From Mycobacteriales bacterium (GTDB lineage Bacteria > Actinomycetota > Actinomycetes > Mycobacteriales > SCTD01), in NCBI GenBank assembly GCA_030697205.1, contig JAUYQP010000046.1, forward strand, positions 1 to 64,000: a stretch of 64,000 nucleotides of DNA, given 5' to 3'. The position numbers and the translations under genes were made by a program. The notes under the pieces were generated by a model, which worked only from the letters and a program-made list of their open reading frames with translations, ran no database searches and was not told the origin of the DNA. Shown in pieces: positions 43,252 through 52,864 of the stretch (position 1 is its first letter; each line of letters starts with the position of its first letter).

Positions 43252-43955
43252 CCGCGGCGACGACGTGGGCCGAGCGAGCCGATGATGGCGAGGTGACCGA
43301 CCACGCAGGACGGCGACGGCGTGCTTGGCGGTGCGTCGCGTTCGTGGACCTGGCCGGGTTCACCGCGATGACGCAGGCGCACGGCGACGACTACGCCGCC
43401 GACGTCCACGACGCGTTCGTCGGCGCACTCGACGCCGCCTGCACGGCCACCCTCGACGTCGAGTGCGTGAAGCACCTCGGCGATGGCGCCCTGCTGGTCT
43501 CGCCGTCCGCCGCTGGGATGCTCGCGGCGCTGCGCGCAGGCGTAGAGCAGCAGGGCGACGCCGAGCTCTGCCTCCGCGTGAGGGCGGGGGTGCACTGCGG
43601 GCCGGTGCTGCTGGTCCGAACCGCGCACGGCGACGACGTGCTCGGCCACACGGTCAACGTCGCCGCCAGGCTCGCCGGGATCGCCGCGCCCGGAGAGCTG
43701 CTCATGACCGCCGCCGCCGTCGCCGAGGCGGGCACGACCGCTTGCGACGCTGTGCCGCTCGGCGCCCGTCCGCTGCGGCACATCGCGGGCCCGATCGAGG
43801 CTTGGTCGCTCCCGCTCGGGACGCAGGACGGCCTCATCGACCCGGTCTGCCACATGACGGTCGGGCCCGGCTCGATCGCCGCCGCGGCCGCGGGCCGCGA
43901 GTGGCTGTTCTGCTCGGAGGGATGCCGCGACGCGTTCCTCGCAGGGCACCGCTGA
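43248..43955 (+). CDS. Class III nucleotide cyclase domain fused to a YHS metal-binding domain
   Basis: 235 aa. Residues about 25-185 are a class III cyclase homology domain: AFVDLAGFTAMTQAHGD with the metal aspartate, VKHLGDGALLV, RVRAGVHCGPVLLV, GHTVNVAARLAG. Residues about 195-232 are a YHS domain: DPVCHMTV and FCSEGCRDAFLAGH, which usually binds metal through its cysteines. The product may be a cyclic-nucleotide signal tuned by metal, or the cyclase may be regulatory only. GTG start overlapping the previous stop; a later GTG at 43293 is possible. Confidence 0.82.
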   Translation: MTAATTWAERADDGEVTDHAGRRRRAWRCVAFVDLAGFTAMTQAHGDDYAADVHDAFVGALDAACTATLDVECVKHLGDGALLVSPSAAGMLAALRAGVEQQGDAELCLRVRAGVHCGPVLLVRTAHGDDVLGHTVNVAARLAGIAAPGELLMTAAAVAEAGTTACDAVPLGARPLRHIAGPIEAWSLPLGTQDGLIDPVCHMTVGPGSIAAAAAGREWLFCSEGCRDAFLAGHR

Positions 43956-44005
43956 CAGTGCCCAGCCGCCAGGACGCGCGGCCCGGGCCCGCCTACGCTC
44001 GGGAA

Positions 44006-44896
44006 GTGCGCACCCGAGCCCGCCGCGCCGCCGCGGCCCTGCTGCCCCTGCTGCTCGCCGGCTGCTCCGCCGGGACCGACCGGGCCGCCGTCGGGGCAGG
44101 GCCGCTCCCGCCGCTCGACGTCGAGACCGGCGTCGTGCACGTCCACGGCCTCGGGGTCGATCCGGGCGACGGGACGCTGTACGCAGCGACGCACTCCGGC
44201 CTCTTCAAGATCCCCGAGCAGGGCGACGCCGAGCGGGTCGCGAACCGGGCGCAGGACACGATGGGTTTCTCCGTCGTCGGCCCCGGTCGGTTCATCGGCT
44301 CGGGCCACCCCGACTTCCGCGAGGACGACGTCCGCCCGCCGCTGCTCGGGCTGATCGAGAGCGACGACGCCGGCGTGACGTGGGACCGGATCAGCCTGCA
44401 CGGCGCGGCCGACTTCCACGCCCTGGCTGCCGCGCACGGCCAGGTCTACGGCTACGACTCCACGTCCGGCACCTTCATGGTCACCGAGGACAAGAAGGAG
44501 TGGGACCGCCGGTCACGTCTCCAGCTGCTCGCTTTCGCGGTCGACCCCGCCGACCCCGAGAAGGTCGTCGCGACGACGCCGCAGGGGCCGCAGCTCAGCG
44601 TCGACGGCGGCAGGACGTGGACGTCGCTCGCCGGCGCGCCGTCGCTCGCGGTGGTGGCGTGGCAGCAGGGCGCAGGTTTGTTCGGCGTCGCCGGGGACGG
44701 GACGGTCCACCGGTCGGGCGACGGCGGGGCGTCTTGGCAGCGGAGCGGGTCTGCGGGCGGCGAGCCGGAGGCCCTGGCGGTCGACGCGGTCGCCGGGAAG
44801 CCGCGGCTGCACGTCGCGGTCGCCGGCAGGGGGATCGTCGTCAGCGGGGACGGCGGCAGGACGTTCACGACGCGGTACGCCGAGGCCGGCGGCTAG
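44006..44896 (+). CDS. F510_1955-type lipoprotein, beta-propeller with Asp-boxes
   Basis: 296 aa from GTG 44006. It carries a lipobox, LLPLLLAGCSAG, so it is anchored outside the membrane. The mature part is a beta-propeller with Asp-box repeats (SVDGGRTW, SGDGGASW, SGDGGRTF) and the family opening VHVHGLGVDPGDGTLYAATHSGLF. Proteins of this type are often found in copper-resistance clusters; a hydrolase label is commonly given but activity is not shown. TACGCT at 43994-43999, six bases before the GTG, suggests a leaderless start. Convergent with the next gene, overlapping by 4 bases. Confidence 0.82.
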   Translation: MRTRARRAAAALLPLLLAGCSAGTDRAAVGAGPLPPLDVETGVVHVHGLGVDPGDGTLYAATHSGLFKIPEQGDAERVANRAQDTMGFSVVGPGRFIGSGHPDFREDDVRPPLLGLIESDDAGVTWDRISLHGAADFHALAAAHGQVYGYDSTSGTFMVTEDKKEWDRRSRLQLLAFAVDPADPEKVVATTPQGPQLSVDGGRTWTSLAGAPSLAVVAWQQGAGLFGVAGDGTVHRSGDGGASWQRSGSAGGEPEALAVDAVAGKPRLHVAVAGRGIVVSGDGGRTFTTRYAEAGG

Positions 44897-45615
44897 AGCC
44901 GAGCGGCGTCGTCGGCCATCGCGTGCCAGAACGCGTCGGCCCAGACCCGGTGGCCGCGGTCGTTCGGGTGGAACCAGTCCGCGGCGAACTGCGTGAGCAT
45001 CGCCTTCCAGCCCTGGGCCTTGAGAGCGGCGTGCAGCCCCACGGGCCGCAGCCCCTCCTCCGCGGCGGCCTGTCGGAGCAGGGCGGCGGCCTGGTCGGCG
45101 TCGCGCTCCCATCGTCCGTGCATGAAGTACGGCGCGTCGGCGACGTAGGTCCCGTCGGGGAGCGCTGAGGCGAGGCGGTCGGCCTCGCGGGCGAACGTGG
45201 CTCGGTCGTAGGCGCGGACGTCGTTCCCGCCGATCGCAACGGTGATCACGTCCGGCGTCCTGCCCAGCGCGGCGAGGGCAGGTAGCTGGGTGTCGAGGAC
45301 GTCCTTGATGCGGGCGCCGCTCTTGCTGAGGTTTACGACTTCGACGGGCTTGCCGGTGCTGTCGCGGAGCCGATCGGCGAGCAGGCTGACGTAGCCGTGC
45401 TGCGGGTCGCTTGCACCGACCGCCTGCGCGGCGCTGTCGCCGAGCGCGACGTACAGCAGCCCGCCGGTCTCCCCTTGAGGCTGGGACCAGTAGTCAGCGT
45501 TCGAGCGGGCCCCGAGCGCGACCTGGCCGAGCTTGACGGCCCAGACGGCACCGAGGACGAGGACGGCGGCGAGCAGGGCGGCTGCGACGGGGTGCCTCCT
45601 GATCCGTGCGGTCAT
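44893..45615 (-). CDS. SGNH/GDSL hydrolase, membrane-anchored or secreted
   Basis: 240 aa. A hydrophobic N-terminus (VAAALLAAVLVLGAVWAVKLG) serves as signal or anchor. The SGNH blocks are present: block I VALGDSAAQ with the nucleophile serine, block III VAIGGNDVR, block V DWFHPNDRGH with the Asp-His pair. An esterase or acetyl-hydrolase acting outside the cell is likely. Last gene of the minus-strand metal run. Confidence 0.88.
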   Translation of the reverse strand: MTARIRRHPVAAALLAAVLVLGAVWAVKLGQVALGARSNADYWSQPQGETGGLLYVALGDSAAQAVGASDPQHGYVSLLADRLRDSTGKPVEVVNLSKSGARIKDVLDTQLPALAALGRTPDVITVAIGGNDVRAYDRATFAREADRLASALPDGTYVADAPYFMHGRWERDADQAAALLRQAAAEEGLRPVGLHAALKAQGWKAMLTQFAADWFHPNDRGHRVWADAFWHAMADDAARL

Positions 45616-45718
45616 CGGGGCCCTCCTGCCTCACCGTCCCCCGCCCCGGCCCGAGAAGCCAGGGCCGCAGATCCCGCCGCTCGGGCGCCGACCAGCGGTC
45701 CGCGCCCGAGCCGCAGGG

Positions 45719-46324
45719 CTACAGGTCCTTGAGCAGGGCCTGCATCTCGGCGATCTCCGCCTGCTGGGCGGTCTTGATCCTCTTCGCGAGCTCGATCGCG
45801 GGCTCGTACTGGCCGTCGGCGATCTCGGTGTCGCTCGCCTCGATGGCGCCCTGGTGGTGCTTGACCATGCCTTCGAGGTAGAGCCGGGCCGCGTCGGTGC
45901 CCGTCGCGTCCATGAGCGCGGCCATCTCGTCCTCGCTCATCATCCCGCCGTGCCCGGCCATCCCGGCGCTGTGCCCGCCGCTGTGGCCGCCCTCGGCGGG
46001 CTCCTCGCCGAGGTCTTCAAGCATCGTCTTCATCTGCTCGATCTCGGGCGACTGCGCGTCCTTGATCTGGTTCGCGATGGCGGCGACCTCGGCGGGCGGG
46101 TCCGCCGCGAGGACCATCTCGCTCATCTCGACGGCCTGCTCGTGGTGCGGCGTCATGCCGACCAGGAACGCGACGTCGGCGTCGTTGCCCTTCGCGGTCT
46201 CGGCGCTGGTGCCGCCGCCGTTGTTGCCGGTGCTGCCGGCGGTGTCGTTGCCGCCGTTGCCGCAGGCGGTGAGGACGAGCGCGGACGCGAGGATCGCGGA
46301 CGCGGTGAGGTGGCGCTTGTTCAT
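45719..46324 (-). CDS. DUF305 lipoprotein
   Basis: 201 aa with lipobox VLTACGN. Two DUF305 halves share His-rich helices: VGMTPHHEQAVEMSEMVL and EGMVKHHQGAIEASDTEI. A Gly/His/Met-rich linker (GGHSGGHSAGMAGHGGMM) joins them. DUF305 proteins have a ferritin-like four-helix fold and frequently accompany copper-resistance genes, where the His/Met residues may bind copper outside the membrane. Start ATG has a GGAG site. Confidence 0.92.
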   Translation of the reverse strand: MNKRHLTASAILASALVLTACGNGGNDTAGSTGNNGGGTSAETAKGNDADVAFLVGMTPHHEQAVEMSEMVLAADPPAEVAAIANQIKDAQSPEIEQMKTMLEDLGEEPAEGGHSGGHSAGMAGHGGMMSEDEMAALMDATGTDAARLYLEGMVKHHQGAIEASDTEIADGQYEPAIELAKRIKTAQQAEIAEMQALLKDL

Positions 46325-46414
46325 GGTGGTGCTCCGTTCAGGGTGTCTGAGGTCAGGGGGGACGTGCCGGTCGTGCCGTCGGCGCCCGACGGCGGGGGCG
46401 CGGGGGCGGTCGGC

Positions 46415-46870
46415 CTACGTCCTGCTGACGCAGAGCTCCTTCACGGGGTCGGGCGGTCGGGGGACGGTCTCGGGCGGCGCCCTCTCGACGAGGCGGTGCC
46501 GGGGCGGTGTCGCGAGGAGCGGCGCGCGGCGGTCGGCGAGCAGCACCGCGAGCAGCGCAGCGCCGGTCAGCACCGCTAGGCAGAGCACCGCCAGGTCCGG
46601 GCAGTCGTCGTCGCAGCCGGAGCCCGCGGGCGCGGCCACCGCGGCGGCTTCGGGCACGACGGCCGGGACGGCTGCGTGCTGGTGCTGCTCGGGAGCGGTC
46701 GTCGCGGCCTGGTGCTGCGCGGCGTCGCGTGGGGTGGCGGTCGTGGCGGCTGAGGCGTGGTGGGTGCTGGCGAGGCCGTGCATCGCGAGGAGCCCGAGCA
46801 GGACGGCGAGCACCGCGAGGGCGCGCGTCGCAGCGCGAGCCCCGGGTGCCGTCATGCCCATGCTTGTCAC
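46415..46870 (-). CDS. DUF6153-like small membrane protein
   Basis: 151 aa from GTG 46870 with AGGAGA upstream. One N-terminal span ending in LLAMHGLASTHH, a His/Ala-rich outer loop (HQHAAVPAVVPE, GCDDDCPDL) and a second span (LAVLCLAVLTGAALLAVLL) near a Pro/Arg-rich cytoplasmic end. The pattern fits DUF6153, found near copper genes in actinobacteria. Function unknown; histidines and the CDDDC motif suggest metal binding on the outer face. Confidence 0.72.
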   Translation of the reverse strand: MTSMGMTAPGARAATRALAVLAVLLGLLAMHGLASTHHASAATTATPRDAAQHQAATTAPEQHQHAAVPAVVPEAAAVAAPAGSGCDDDCPDLAVLCLAVLTGAALLAVLLADRRAPLLATPPRHRLVERAPPETVPRPPDPVKELCVSRT

Positions 46871-46906
46871 GGTAGGTCTCCTGCCCAGGTGTCGCCGGTC
46901 GAGGCG

Positions 46907-47275
46907 CTAGTGCTGCGCGGCGCTGCCGTGCGGTCCGCGTCCGCCGCCGGCCATCTGCTCCTCCAGCGACGTCAGCGGCACAGACCCGTCGTCGGGCAGC
47001 CCCGCGCGGGTCGCCTTGAGCAGCGCCCCGATACGCCCGCGCACGTCCGGCCCGTCCGGCAGGGCCAGCCGCAGCACGACCTCGCCGTCCGGCGTGGTCG
47101 CCGTGAGCGTCAGGCCATCGTCGTCGGCGCCGGTCAGCTCGGCGGCGGCCGCGTCGGGCCTGCCGCCCGGGGCGTGCCGGGCCAGGAGCAGGACCGTCGT
47201 CGGGTGCTGGCCGTTGAGATGCCGGGCCAGGTTCGCGGACTGCCGCACCGCCCGGTCCCCGTCGCCGTCAGCCAT
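46907..47275 (-). CDS. Stand-alone DUF2470-like protein
   Basis: 122 aa. RQSANLARHLNGQHPTTVLLLARH and LTGADDDGLTLTATTPDGEVVLRLALP resemble DUF2470, the small domain found at the C-terminus of HugZ/pyridoxamine-oxidase-like haem proteins. The start codon overlaps the P-type ATPase stop (TGATG), so the two are coupled. Role in metal handling is only inferred from context. Confidence 0.6.
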   Translation of the reverse strand: MADGDGDRAVRQSANLARHLNGQHPTTVLLLARHAPGGRPDAAAAELTGADDDGLTLTATTPDGEVVLRLALPDGPDVRGRIGALLKATRAGLPDDGSVPLTSLEEQMAGGGRGPHGSAAQH

Positions 47276-50094
47276 CAGCCGCGAGTCCGGGCGGTCTGGC
47301 GGGCCGTCGTCGCGGTCCCGGCGGTCGGTGGGACGTCGGCGGCGACGACGGGCGGCGTGAAGGCGTTGAGGCGCGCGGCGTTCAGGACGACGCTGATGCT
47401 CGACAGGGCCATCGCCCCGGCGGCGATCATCGGCGACAGCAGCGCGCCGGTGAACGGGTAGAGCAGCCCGGCGGCGATCGGGATGGCGGCGGCGTTGTAG
47501 CCGAACGCCAGGACGAGGTTCTGCCGGATGTTGCGCATCGTCGCGCGGGACAGCGCGACGGCGGTGACCAAGCCCTTGAGCTCGCCGGACATGAGGGTCA
47601 CGTCAGCGGCCTCGATCGCGACGTCGGTGCCGGTGCCGATGGCGACGCCGACGTCGGCCTGGGCGAGCGCGGGGCTGTCGTTGATGCCGTCGCCGACCAT
47701 CGCGACGACCTTGCCCTCGTCCTGCAGCGCGCGGACCTCTGCGGCCTTCTGGTCCGGCAGGACCTCCGCGAGGACGCGGGTGATGCCGACCTGCCGGGCG
47801 ACGGCGTTCGCGGTCCGCGGGTTGTCCCCGGTGATCATCACGACTTCCAGGCCCATGTCCTGCAGTCTGCGGATAGCGGCCTTGCTGTCCGGCCGGACGG
47901 TGTCGGCGACGGCGACGAGCCCGGCGGCCTTGCCGTCGACGGCGACGTACATCGGGGTCTTGCCCTCGTCGGCGAGCCGGTCGGCGTGCGCGTCGAGCCC
48001 TGCCGTGTCGATGCTCGCGTCGCGCAGGAGCCGGGCGTTGCCGATGAGCAGCTCGCGCCCGTCGACGGTGGCGCGGACGCCCTTGCCGGTGACCGAGTCG
48101 AACGTCGTGACCGCCGGCAGGTCCAGGCCCTGGTCGCGGGCGCCCGTGACGATCGCCGACGCGAGGGGGTGCTCGCTGTCGACCTCGGCGGCGGCGACCA
48201 GGCGGAGCAGCTCGTCCTCGTCCTGCCCGTCGACGGTGACGACGTCTGTGAGCGAGGGCTTGCCGCGGGTGATGGTGCCGGTCTTGTCGAGCACGATCGT
48301 GTGGAGCTTGTGCGCGGTTTCTAGCGCCTCGGCGCTCTTGACCAGGACACCGGACTGCGCGCCCTTCCCGGTAGCGACCATGATCGACAGCGGTGTCGCG
48401 AGGCCGAGCGCGCACGGGCACGCGATGATCAGGACGCTGACGGTCGCGACGACCGCGAGCGGGAGCTCCGGCCCGAGGACGAACCACAGGACGAACGTCG
48501 CGACGGCCAGGAACAGCACCGCCGGGACGAAGTAGCTCGACACCTTGTCCACGACCCGCTGGATCGGGGCCTTGGACGTCTGGGCCTCCTGGACGAGCCT
48601 GATGATCTGCGCCAGCGCCGTGTCGCTGCCGACGCGGGTGGCGCGCATCGTGAACGCGCCGGTCTGGTTGACCGTCGCGCCGATCAGCTCGTCGCCGGCG
48701 GCCTTGGCGACCGGGACGCTCTCGCCGGTCACCATCGACTCGTCCACGTTCGAGGTGCCCGTGACGAGCTCGCCGTCGACGGGGATCTTCTCGCCCGGCT
48801 TCACCTTGAGCTGGTCGCCGACCTTCACGTCCGCGACCGGGATCTCGACCTCCAGGCCGTCGCGGACGACCCGTGCGGTGGCCGGGACGAGCCCGACGAG
48901 GGCGCGGATCGCGTCGCCGGTGCCGGCGCGGGCCCGGGCCTCGACGAGGCGCCCGAGCAGGATGACCGTGACGATGAACGAGACGACCTCGTAGTAGACC
49001 TCCCGCGTGTCTTCGGGCAATACGTCAGGGACGACGGTCGCGACGACGCTGTAGCCGAACGCGGCGAGGGTGCCGAGCGCGATGAGGCTGTTCATCTCGG
49101 CGCTGCGGTTGCGCAGGGCCCGCCAGCCGGTGGCGTGGATGGGCCAGCCGATCCAGAGGAACACCGGCAGCGTCAGGGCGAGCTGGACCCACCGGTTCAT
49201 CAGGACATCCGGCACGTACTGCTCTCCGAACAGGCCCATCACCATCGCCGCGTACAGCACCGGGGCCGTGAGCAGCGCGCCCAGGCCGACGCGGATCTTG
49301 AGGTCCTTGACCTCGGCCTTGCGGTCGGCGGCCTCGGCGTCCTCGGTGCTCTCGCTGCCCGGCTCGGCGCGGAGCCGTGCCTTAAAGCCGGTGGCCTTCG
49401 CGACGGCGTCGGTGAGCGAGTCGGCGGTCGTGATGTCGGGGTCGTACATGACGACGGCTCGTTCCATGCCGAAGTTCACCTGGGCGCTCTCGACGCCGGG
49501 AAGGGCCTGCAGGCTGGCCTCGGCGCGGGCGACGTCGGTCGGCAGGCTCCGGAGAGCGCCGGGCAGCGCGAACTCCGCGCGCTCGCGGGCCGGGCCGGCG
49601 TCCAGCCGCGGTCCTACGCCGACCGCGCGGGCGGTCTCATGCCCGGCGCCGTGCTGGTGCGCGTCGGCGGCCGGCGTCGTGCTGCGCTCGGGGGCGCCGC
49701 CGCCGTCGGCGCTGCTGCTTGGGGCCTCGGCGATGAGGGTGCCGTGGAGCATGTTCATGCCGCAGGCCCAGGAGTACTCGCCCGGCTCGGTGATGTCGAG
49801 GTCGAGCACGGTGGTGCCGAACGCGGCCAGCGACGCGCTCTTGCGCAGATCCGGGAACACGACCCGGGCGGAGCAGTCGCTGTTCTCCTGCCGGTCGAAG
49901 CGCAACCGGACAGGCTTGCCGGCCTCGACGGTGACGCGGTTCGGGGAGTAGCCGCCCCGGACCGTGATGTCGACGACCTGCCGGCCCCCTTCGAGCTGGG
50001 CGCCGACGGCCTTGCGCGGTGCGAAGAAGTACCAGGCGAGCGCGGCGATGACGGCGATGCCGCCGATGACGACGGCGATCTCAGTGGCGTTCAT
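47275..50094 (-). CDS. copA: Copper-type P1B ATPase fused to a cupredoxin-like domain
   Basis: 939 aa. An N-terminal membrane anchor ([17 protein letters not shown]) is followed by a cupredoxin-like domain (about residues 35-125, [36 protein letters not shown] with Cys/Met/His ligands), a His-containing linker ([10 protein letters not shown]), an HMA-like domain whose CxxC is missing ([17 protein letters not shown]), then a full copper ATPase: CPC (Cys559, Cys561), DKTGT with phosphorylated Asp603, MVTGES, TGDN and [10 protein letters not shown]. It exports copper using ATP. The domain fusion is uncommon. The gene begins 14 bases after an ArsR regulator gene. Confidence 0.92.
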   Translation of the reverse strand: MNATEIAVVIGGIAVIAALAWYFFAPRKAVGAQLEGGRQVVDITVRGGYSPNRVTVEAGKPVRLRFDRQENSDCSARVVFPDLRKSASLAAFGTTVLDLDITEPGEYSWACGMNMLHGTLIAEAPSSSADGGGAPERSTTPAADAHQHGAGHETARAVGVGPRLDAGPARERAEFALPGALRSLPTDVARAEASLQALPGVESAQVNFGMERAVVMYDPDITTADSLTDAVAKATGFKARLRAEPGSESTEDAEAADRKAEVKDLKIRVGLGALLTAPVLYAAMVMGLFGEQYVPDVLMNRWVQLALTLPVFLWIGWPIHATGWRALRNRSAEMNSLIALGTLAAFGYSVVATVVPDVLPEDTREVYYEVVSFIVTVILLGRLVEARARAGTGDAIRALVGLVPATARVVRDGLEVEIPVADVKVGDQLKVKPGEKIPVDGELVTGTSNVDESMVTGESVPVAKAAGDELIGATVNQTGAFTMRATRVGSDTALAQIIRLVQEAQTSKAPIQRVVDKVSSYFVPAVLFLAVATFVLWFVLGPELPLAVVATVSVLIIACPCALGLATPLSIMVATGKGAQSGVLVKSAEALETAHKLHTIVLDKTGTITRGKPSLTDVVTVDGQDEDELLRLVAAAEVDSEHPLASAIVTGARDQGLDLPAVTTFDSVTGKGVRATVDGRELLIGNARLLRDASIDTAGLDAHADRLADEGKTPMYVAVDGKAAGLVAVADTVRPDSKAAIRRLQDMGLEVVMITGDNPRTANAVARQVGITRVLAEVLPDQKAAEVRALQDEGKVVAMVGDGINDSPALAQADVGVAIGTGTDVAIEAADVTLMSGELKGLVTAVALSRATMRNIRQNLVLAFGYNAAAIPIAAGLLYPFTGALLSPMIAAGAMALSSISVVLNAARLNAFTPPVVAADVPPTAGTATTARQTARTRG

Positions 50095-50108
50095 GAACGC
50101 TCCTCTTG

Positions 50109-50486
50109 TTAGTCGTCGGTGTCGGCGACGGTGCGGGACAGGTCGACCAGGGCGCGCAGGCAGTGGTCGCGAAGCGGCTCGGGGAAGCCGTGGGAGAGGC
50201 GGTAGTAGACGACCCGACCGTCCTTGCGGGTGCTGACCAGCCCGGCGGTCCGCAGGACGCGCAGGGCGTAACCGACGGAGTCCTCGGTCGCCTCCAGCGC
50301 CAGCGACAGGTCGCCGACGCAGAGCTCGTCGACCAGGTCCAGGGCGTAGAGGATCCGGGCGCGGGTCGGGTCCGCGAGCAGCCCCAGGAGCCCGGCGAGG
50401 CGCCCGGCCTCCTCGGTGTCGATGAGCCGGGCCTTCGCGGCGGCGACCCGTTTCGGGTCCACGGGGTGGGCGTGGTCTGTCGCCAT
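50109..50486 (-). CDS. ArsR/SmtB-family metal-responsive repressor
   Basis: 125 aa with a strong GGAAGGAGG ribosome site. Winged-helix core: [51 protein letters not shown], and [10 protein letters not shown] of the wing. Candidate ligands are the cysteine in ELCVGDL and Asp/His/Cys in the last helix ([15 protein letters not shown]). It lies directly upstream of the P-type ATPase gene and a 16-bp palindrome sits in its promoter, so it probably represses the operon until metal binds. Confidence 0.88.
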   Translation of the reverse strand: MATDHAHPVDPKRVAAAKARLIDTEEAGRLAGLLGLLADPTRARILYALDLVDELCVGDLSLALEATEDSVGYALRVLRTAGLVSTRKDGRVVYYRLSHGFPEPLRDHCLRALVDLSRTVADTDD

Positions 50487-50515
50487 GCGGACCTCCTTCC
50501 TCTCCATCCGTACAA

Positions 50516-50531
50516 CCGTGCGACCGCACGG
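50516..50531. promoter_or_regulatory. Candidate operator of the arsR-copA operon
   Basis: CCGTGCG (50516-50522) and CGCACGG (50525-50531) are perfect inverted 7-bp arms with a 2-bp spacer, 30 bases upstream of the ArsR ATG; the outer ATCCGT and ACGGAT extend the symmetry. Confidence 0.5.
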
Positions 50532-50542
50532 ATGTTCCAGCG

Positions 50543-51973
50543 CTAGCTGGACCGTTCCGCCGGCAAAGCGCCCTGCGTCGCGGCGGCGGCGACGGTGCAG
50601 CACTTCCCGAGCAGCACCACGGTGGCCGCCCCGGAGCCGAACGAGCTCCGTCGCGACGTGGCGCAGTCGTGGAACGGCGTCTGCTCATCGCGTAGGAAGT
50701 GACCGGCGAACAGCGCGTGCACGACCGCCCGCGTCGGGCCGGTGCGCCACCGGTCCCGGCGTCGGACCGGCCTTGAGCAGAACGAGTACGCGACGAGGCC
50801 GCCGGGCCGCAGCACGCGGAGCATCTCGGTGACGGCGGCTGCGGGGTCGTCGACGGTCTCGATGACCCAGGCGGACATGACGACGTCGAACGTGCCGTCG
50901 GGGAACGGCAACGCCTGCACCGACGCGACGGCGCGTGGGTCGTGCAGGTCGGCGGCGCGGGCGAGCATCCCCGGCGAGACGTCGACCAGCACGGGGTGCA
51001 CGTCCGGGAGGGCCCGCGCAAGCCGTCGGGACAGGGCCCCGGTGCCGGCGCCGGCGTCGAGCACCAGCGGGCGCCCGGCGTCGGTGCTGCCGGCGGCGGC
51101 GCGGATGACCGCTTGGAGCATCGCCTGCTCGGCGGCGCGGCCCGCGACGAGGAGCCAGAGCCGCCTCCAGTACCGGTCGTACCGCCCGGCGACCCGCTCG
51201 TACGTCGACAGCACCTGCGCCGACCGGTCCGTGTCGCCGCCGGACCCGGCCTTCGGGGCGAGCCGTCCGCGGGCGGCGTCGAGGAGGTCCTGCGCGCGCC
51301 ACAGGACGGTCCGGGGCGGGTAGAGGAACGGGCAGCCGCTGCCTCGGCTCGGCAGGTCCTGGAGCGTTTCGGTCAGTCCGCCGGCGGCGAGCAGGCCGTC
51401 TTGGAACGTCCGGCAGGTGTCGTGCACGCTGCGCCGGGTCCACGCCCACCGCCACTCGCCGCGGTAGCCGTCGGCGTACGCCTGGAGCCGCGCCACGACC
51501 TCGGCGTCGGTGATCGGCTCGACGAGGACGGGGTGGAACGAGTGCGCCGCGTGCCGCCCGTGCTGCGGGTCGCGCTGCCAGGTCCCCTTGCGTCCGACGA
51601 GGCCGGTGCCGTTGAGGACGCCGTCGGTGCCGTGCGCGAGCTGGCGCACGCCGACGGGGATCTCGCGCGGCCACCAGCCCCAGCTCCGCTCGCCCGCCTC
51701 GACCCACCAGTGGCCGTAAAGGTCGAGCCACTGCGGGTTGTCGCGCTTCACGGTCACCGTCAGCAGCGTCCGGGGCGCGCCGTACGTCGTCTCCACGCCC
51801 TCGGGCTCCGGGACGGTTGGACCGAGTGCTGGGGCCTCGGCACGGCGGCGCAGGGTGGCCCCGGTGCCGCGCAGGTTCGCCGCCCGCAGGCGGGACCTGG
51901 CGCGGAGCCTGCGGGCCCGGCGGCGCAGCGCCCGCGGCACCAGCGGGCGCCGGGCCGTGGCCGGGCGCGTCAC
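50543..51973 (-). CDS. SAM-dependent methyltransferase with unknown N-terminal half
   Basis: 476 aa from GTG 51973. The C-terminal half is a class I methyltransferase: [68 protein letters not shown]. The N-terminal 230 residues begin Arg-rich and then contain [22 protein letters not shown] and a His/Cys-bearing stretch ([16 protein letters not shown]) that I do not recognise. It is coupled by 4 bases to the small basic gene upstream. The acceptor is unknown; metal or metalloid methylation is only one possibility. Confidence 0.75.
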   Translation of the reverse strand: MTRPATARRPLVPRALRRRARRLRARSRLRAANLRGTGATLRRRAEAPALGPTVPEPEGVETTYGAPRTLLTVTVKRDNPQWLDLYGHWWVEAGERSWGWWPREIPVGVRQLAHGTDGVLNGTGLVGRKGTWQRDPQHGRHAAHSFHPVLVEPITDAEVVARLQAYADGYRGEWRWAWTRRSVHDTCRTFQDGLLAAGGLTETLQDLPSRGSGCPFLYPPRTVLWRAQDLLDAARGRLAPKAGSGGDTDRSAQVLSTYERVAGRYDRYWRRLWLLVAGRAAEQAMLQAVIRAAAGSTDAGRPLVLDAGAGTGALSRRLARALPDVHPVLVDVSPGMLARAADLHDPRAVASVQALPFPDGTFDVVMSAWVIETVDDPAAAVTEMLRVLRPGGLVAYSFCSRPVRRRDRWRTGPTRAVVHALFAGHFLRDEQTPFHDCATSRRSSFGSGAATVVLLGKCCTVAAAATQGALPAERSS

Positions 51974-52149
51974 GGTTTCGGGTCTCCCTTGCCCTTGCGG
52001 CCCTTCTTGTCGCGCATGCCCTTGCGGTCCTTCTTGCTGCCGCCCCCCTCGGGCTTGCTGTCCTTCTGGACGCCGTGGGCGTGCCGGCGGGCGTCCCGGA
52101 GCTGCTTGCCCGTCGGGTCGGGCGACTGGTCGGGGTGGGTCTCGCTCAT
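51970..52149 (-). CDS. Small highly basic protein
   Basis: 59 aa. After a short acidic/polar start (MSETHPDQSPDPTGKQLRDA) most of the chain is Lys/Arg/Gly (SKKDRKGMRDKKGRKGKG), so it probably binds nucleic acid or is disordered. A clear AGGA ribosome site precedes the ATG, and its stop overlaps the methyltransferase GTG by 4 bases, which supports that it is translated. No family recognised. Confidence 0.65.
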   Translation of the reverse strand: MSETHPDQSPDPTGKQLRDARRHAHGVQKDSKPEGGGSKKDRKGMRDKKGRKGKGDPKP

Positions 52150-52185
52150 GCGGTCCTCCTGGGTCGAGCCGGGTGGCGTGCTCGA

Positions 52186-52413
52186 TCAGTGGTGCATGCA
52201 GTGCATGGCGCTCATGTCGTGCGTGGCGGCCGGGCCGCGGTGGTGGCTCGGGTTGTGCGCTCCGGTGAAGCCGGCGTGCTGCGCGCAGGACGAGACGTGC
52301 GAGCCGAACGGCTTGGCGGGCGGCTCTGCGGTGGCAGGTCCGGCGCCGACGACGAGCGCGAGCGGGACGACCAGTACCGAGCTGATGAGGAGCGAGAGAC
52401 GGGGGGTGTTCAT
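52186..52413 (-). CDS. Small secreted His/Cys/Met-rich protein
   Basis: 75 aa with a GGAGG ribosome site. A signal peptide (LLISSVLVVPLALVVGAGPATA) is followed by a mature part of about 45 residues with clustered candidate metal ligands (HVSSCAQHAGF, HNPSHHRG, THDMSAMHCMHH). A periplasm-equivalent copper chaperone or scavenger is likely from composition and context. Confidence 0.72.
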   Translation of the reverse strand: MNTPRLSLLISSVLVVPLALVVGAGPATAEPPAKPFGSHVSSCAQHAGFTGAHNPSHHRGPAATHDMSAMHCMHH

Positions 52414-52482
52414 GGCGACCTCCGGGGTCTGCCTGGGACGTGCCGGGCGGCCCTGCGGGAAGCCCCCGCGGGCCGGCGTCCG

Positions 52483-52707
52483 CTACCTGTGCGCGTGCGT
52501 CAGGCCGTCGTCGTGCGTGTGCTCCGGCGGGACGGGTGCGGGCGCGGCGGCCATGCCGCGCATGCCCCACATCATCCAGACCATCATCGCGACGCAGGCC
52601 GCGGGCCAGAGCAGGAACAGCCAGCCGCCGACGTTGCCGGTCAGGACCAGCACGGCTCCCACCGCGACGATGCCGAGCAGCCAGTACGGGTGCTTGTCGT
52701 GGTTCAT
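52483..52707 (-). CDS. Small two-span membrane protein (DUF2933-like)
   Basis: 74 aa. Starts MNHDKHPYW; two adjacent hydrophobic segments (LLGIVAVGAVLVLTGNVGG, LFLLWPAACVAMMVWMMWGM) rich in Met and Trp, then a His-bearing tail (EHTHDDGLTHAHR). It resembles DUF2933-type proteins of metal-resistance clusters, but the match is by eye and short. First gene of the minus-strand run. Confidence 0.62.
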   Translation of the reverse strand: MNHDKHPYWLLGIVAVGAVLVLTGNVGGWLFLLWPAACVAMMVWMMWGMRGMAAAPAPVPPEHTHDDGLTHAHR

Positions 52708-52864
52708 GGAGACCAACCCCTTCGGGGTTCGTCGTTCGGGCCCGGTGCCGGCGGGACGGGCCTGCCGGTCGTTCGGGCTCGCCCTCATCGTGCACCCGTA
52801 CGGCTGCGCGGGCATGGGCCGAAGGTCCCGACCGCGACGTCCCGTAGTTGCGTACCGTCGGGGC

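Noticed and set aside
50095-51021. Upstream extension of the copper ATPase frame
   Set aside because: The region encodes the ArsR regulator and the end of the methyltransferase; the ATPase has a sensible ATG at 50094.
51974-52795. Upstream extension of the methyltransferase frame
   Set aside because: The frame stays open, but three small genes with ribosome sites occupy this stretch in other frames and the methyltransferase GTG at 51973 overlaps a stop.
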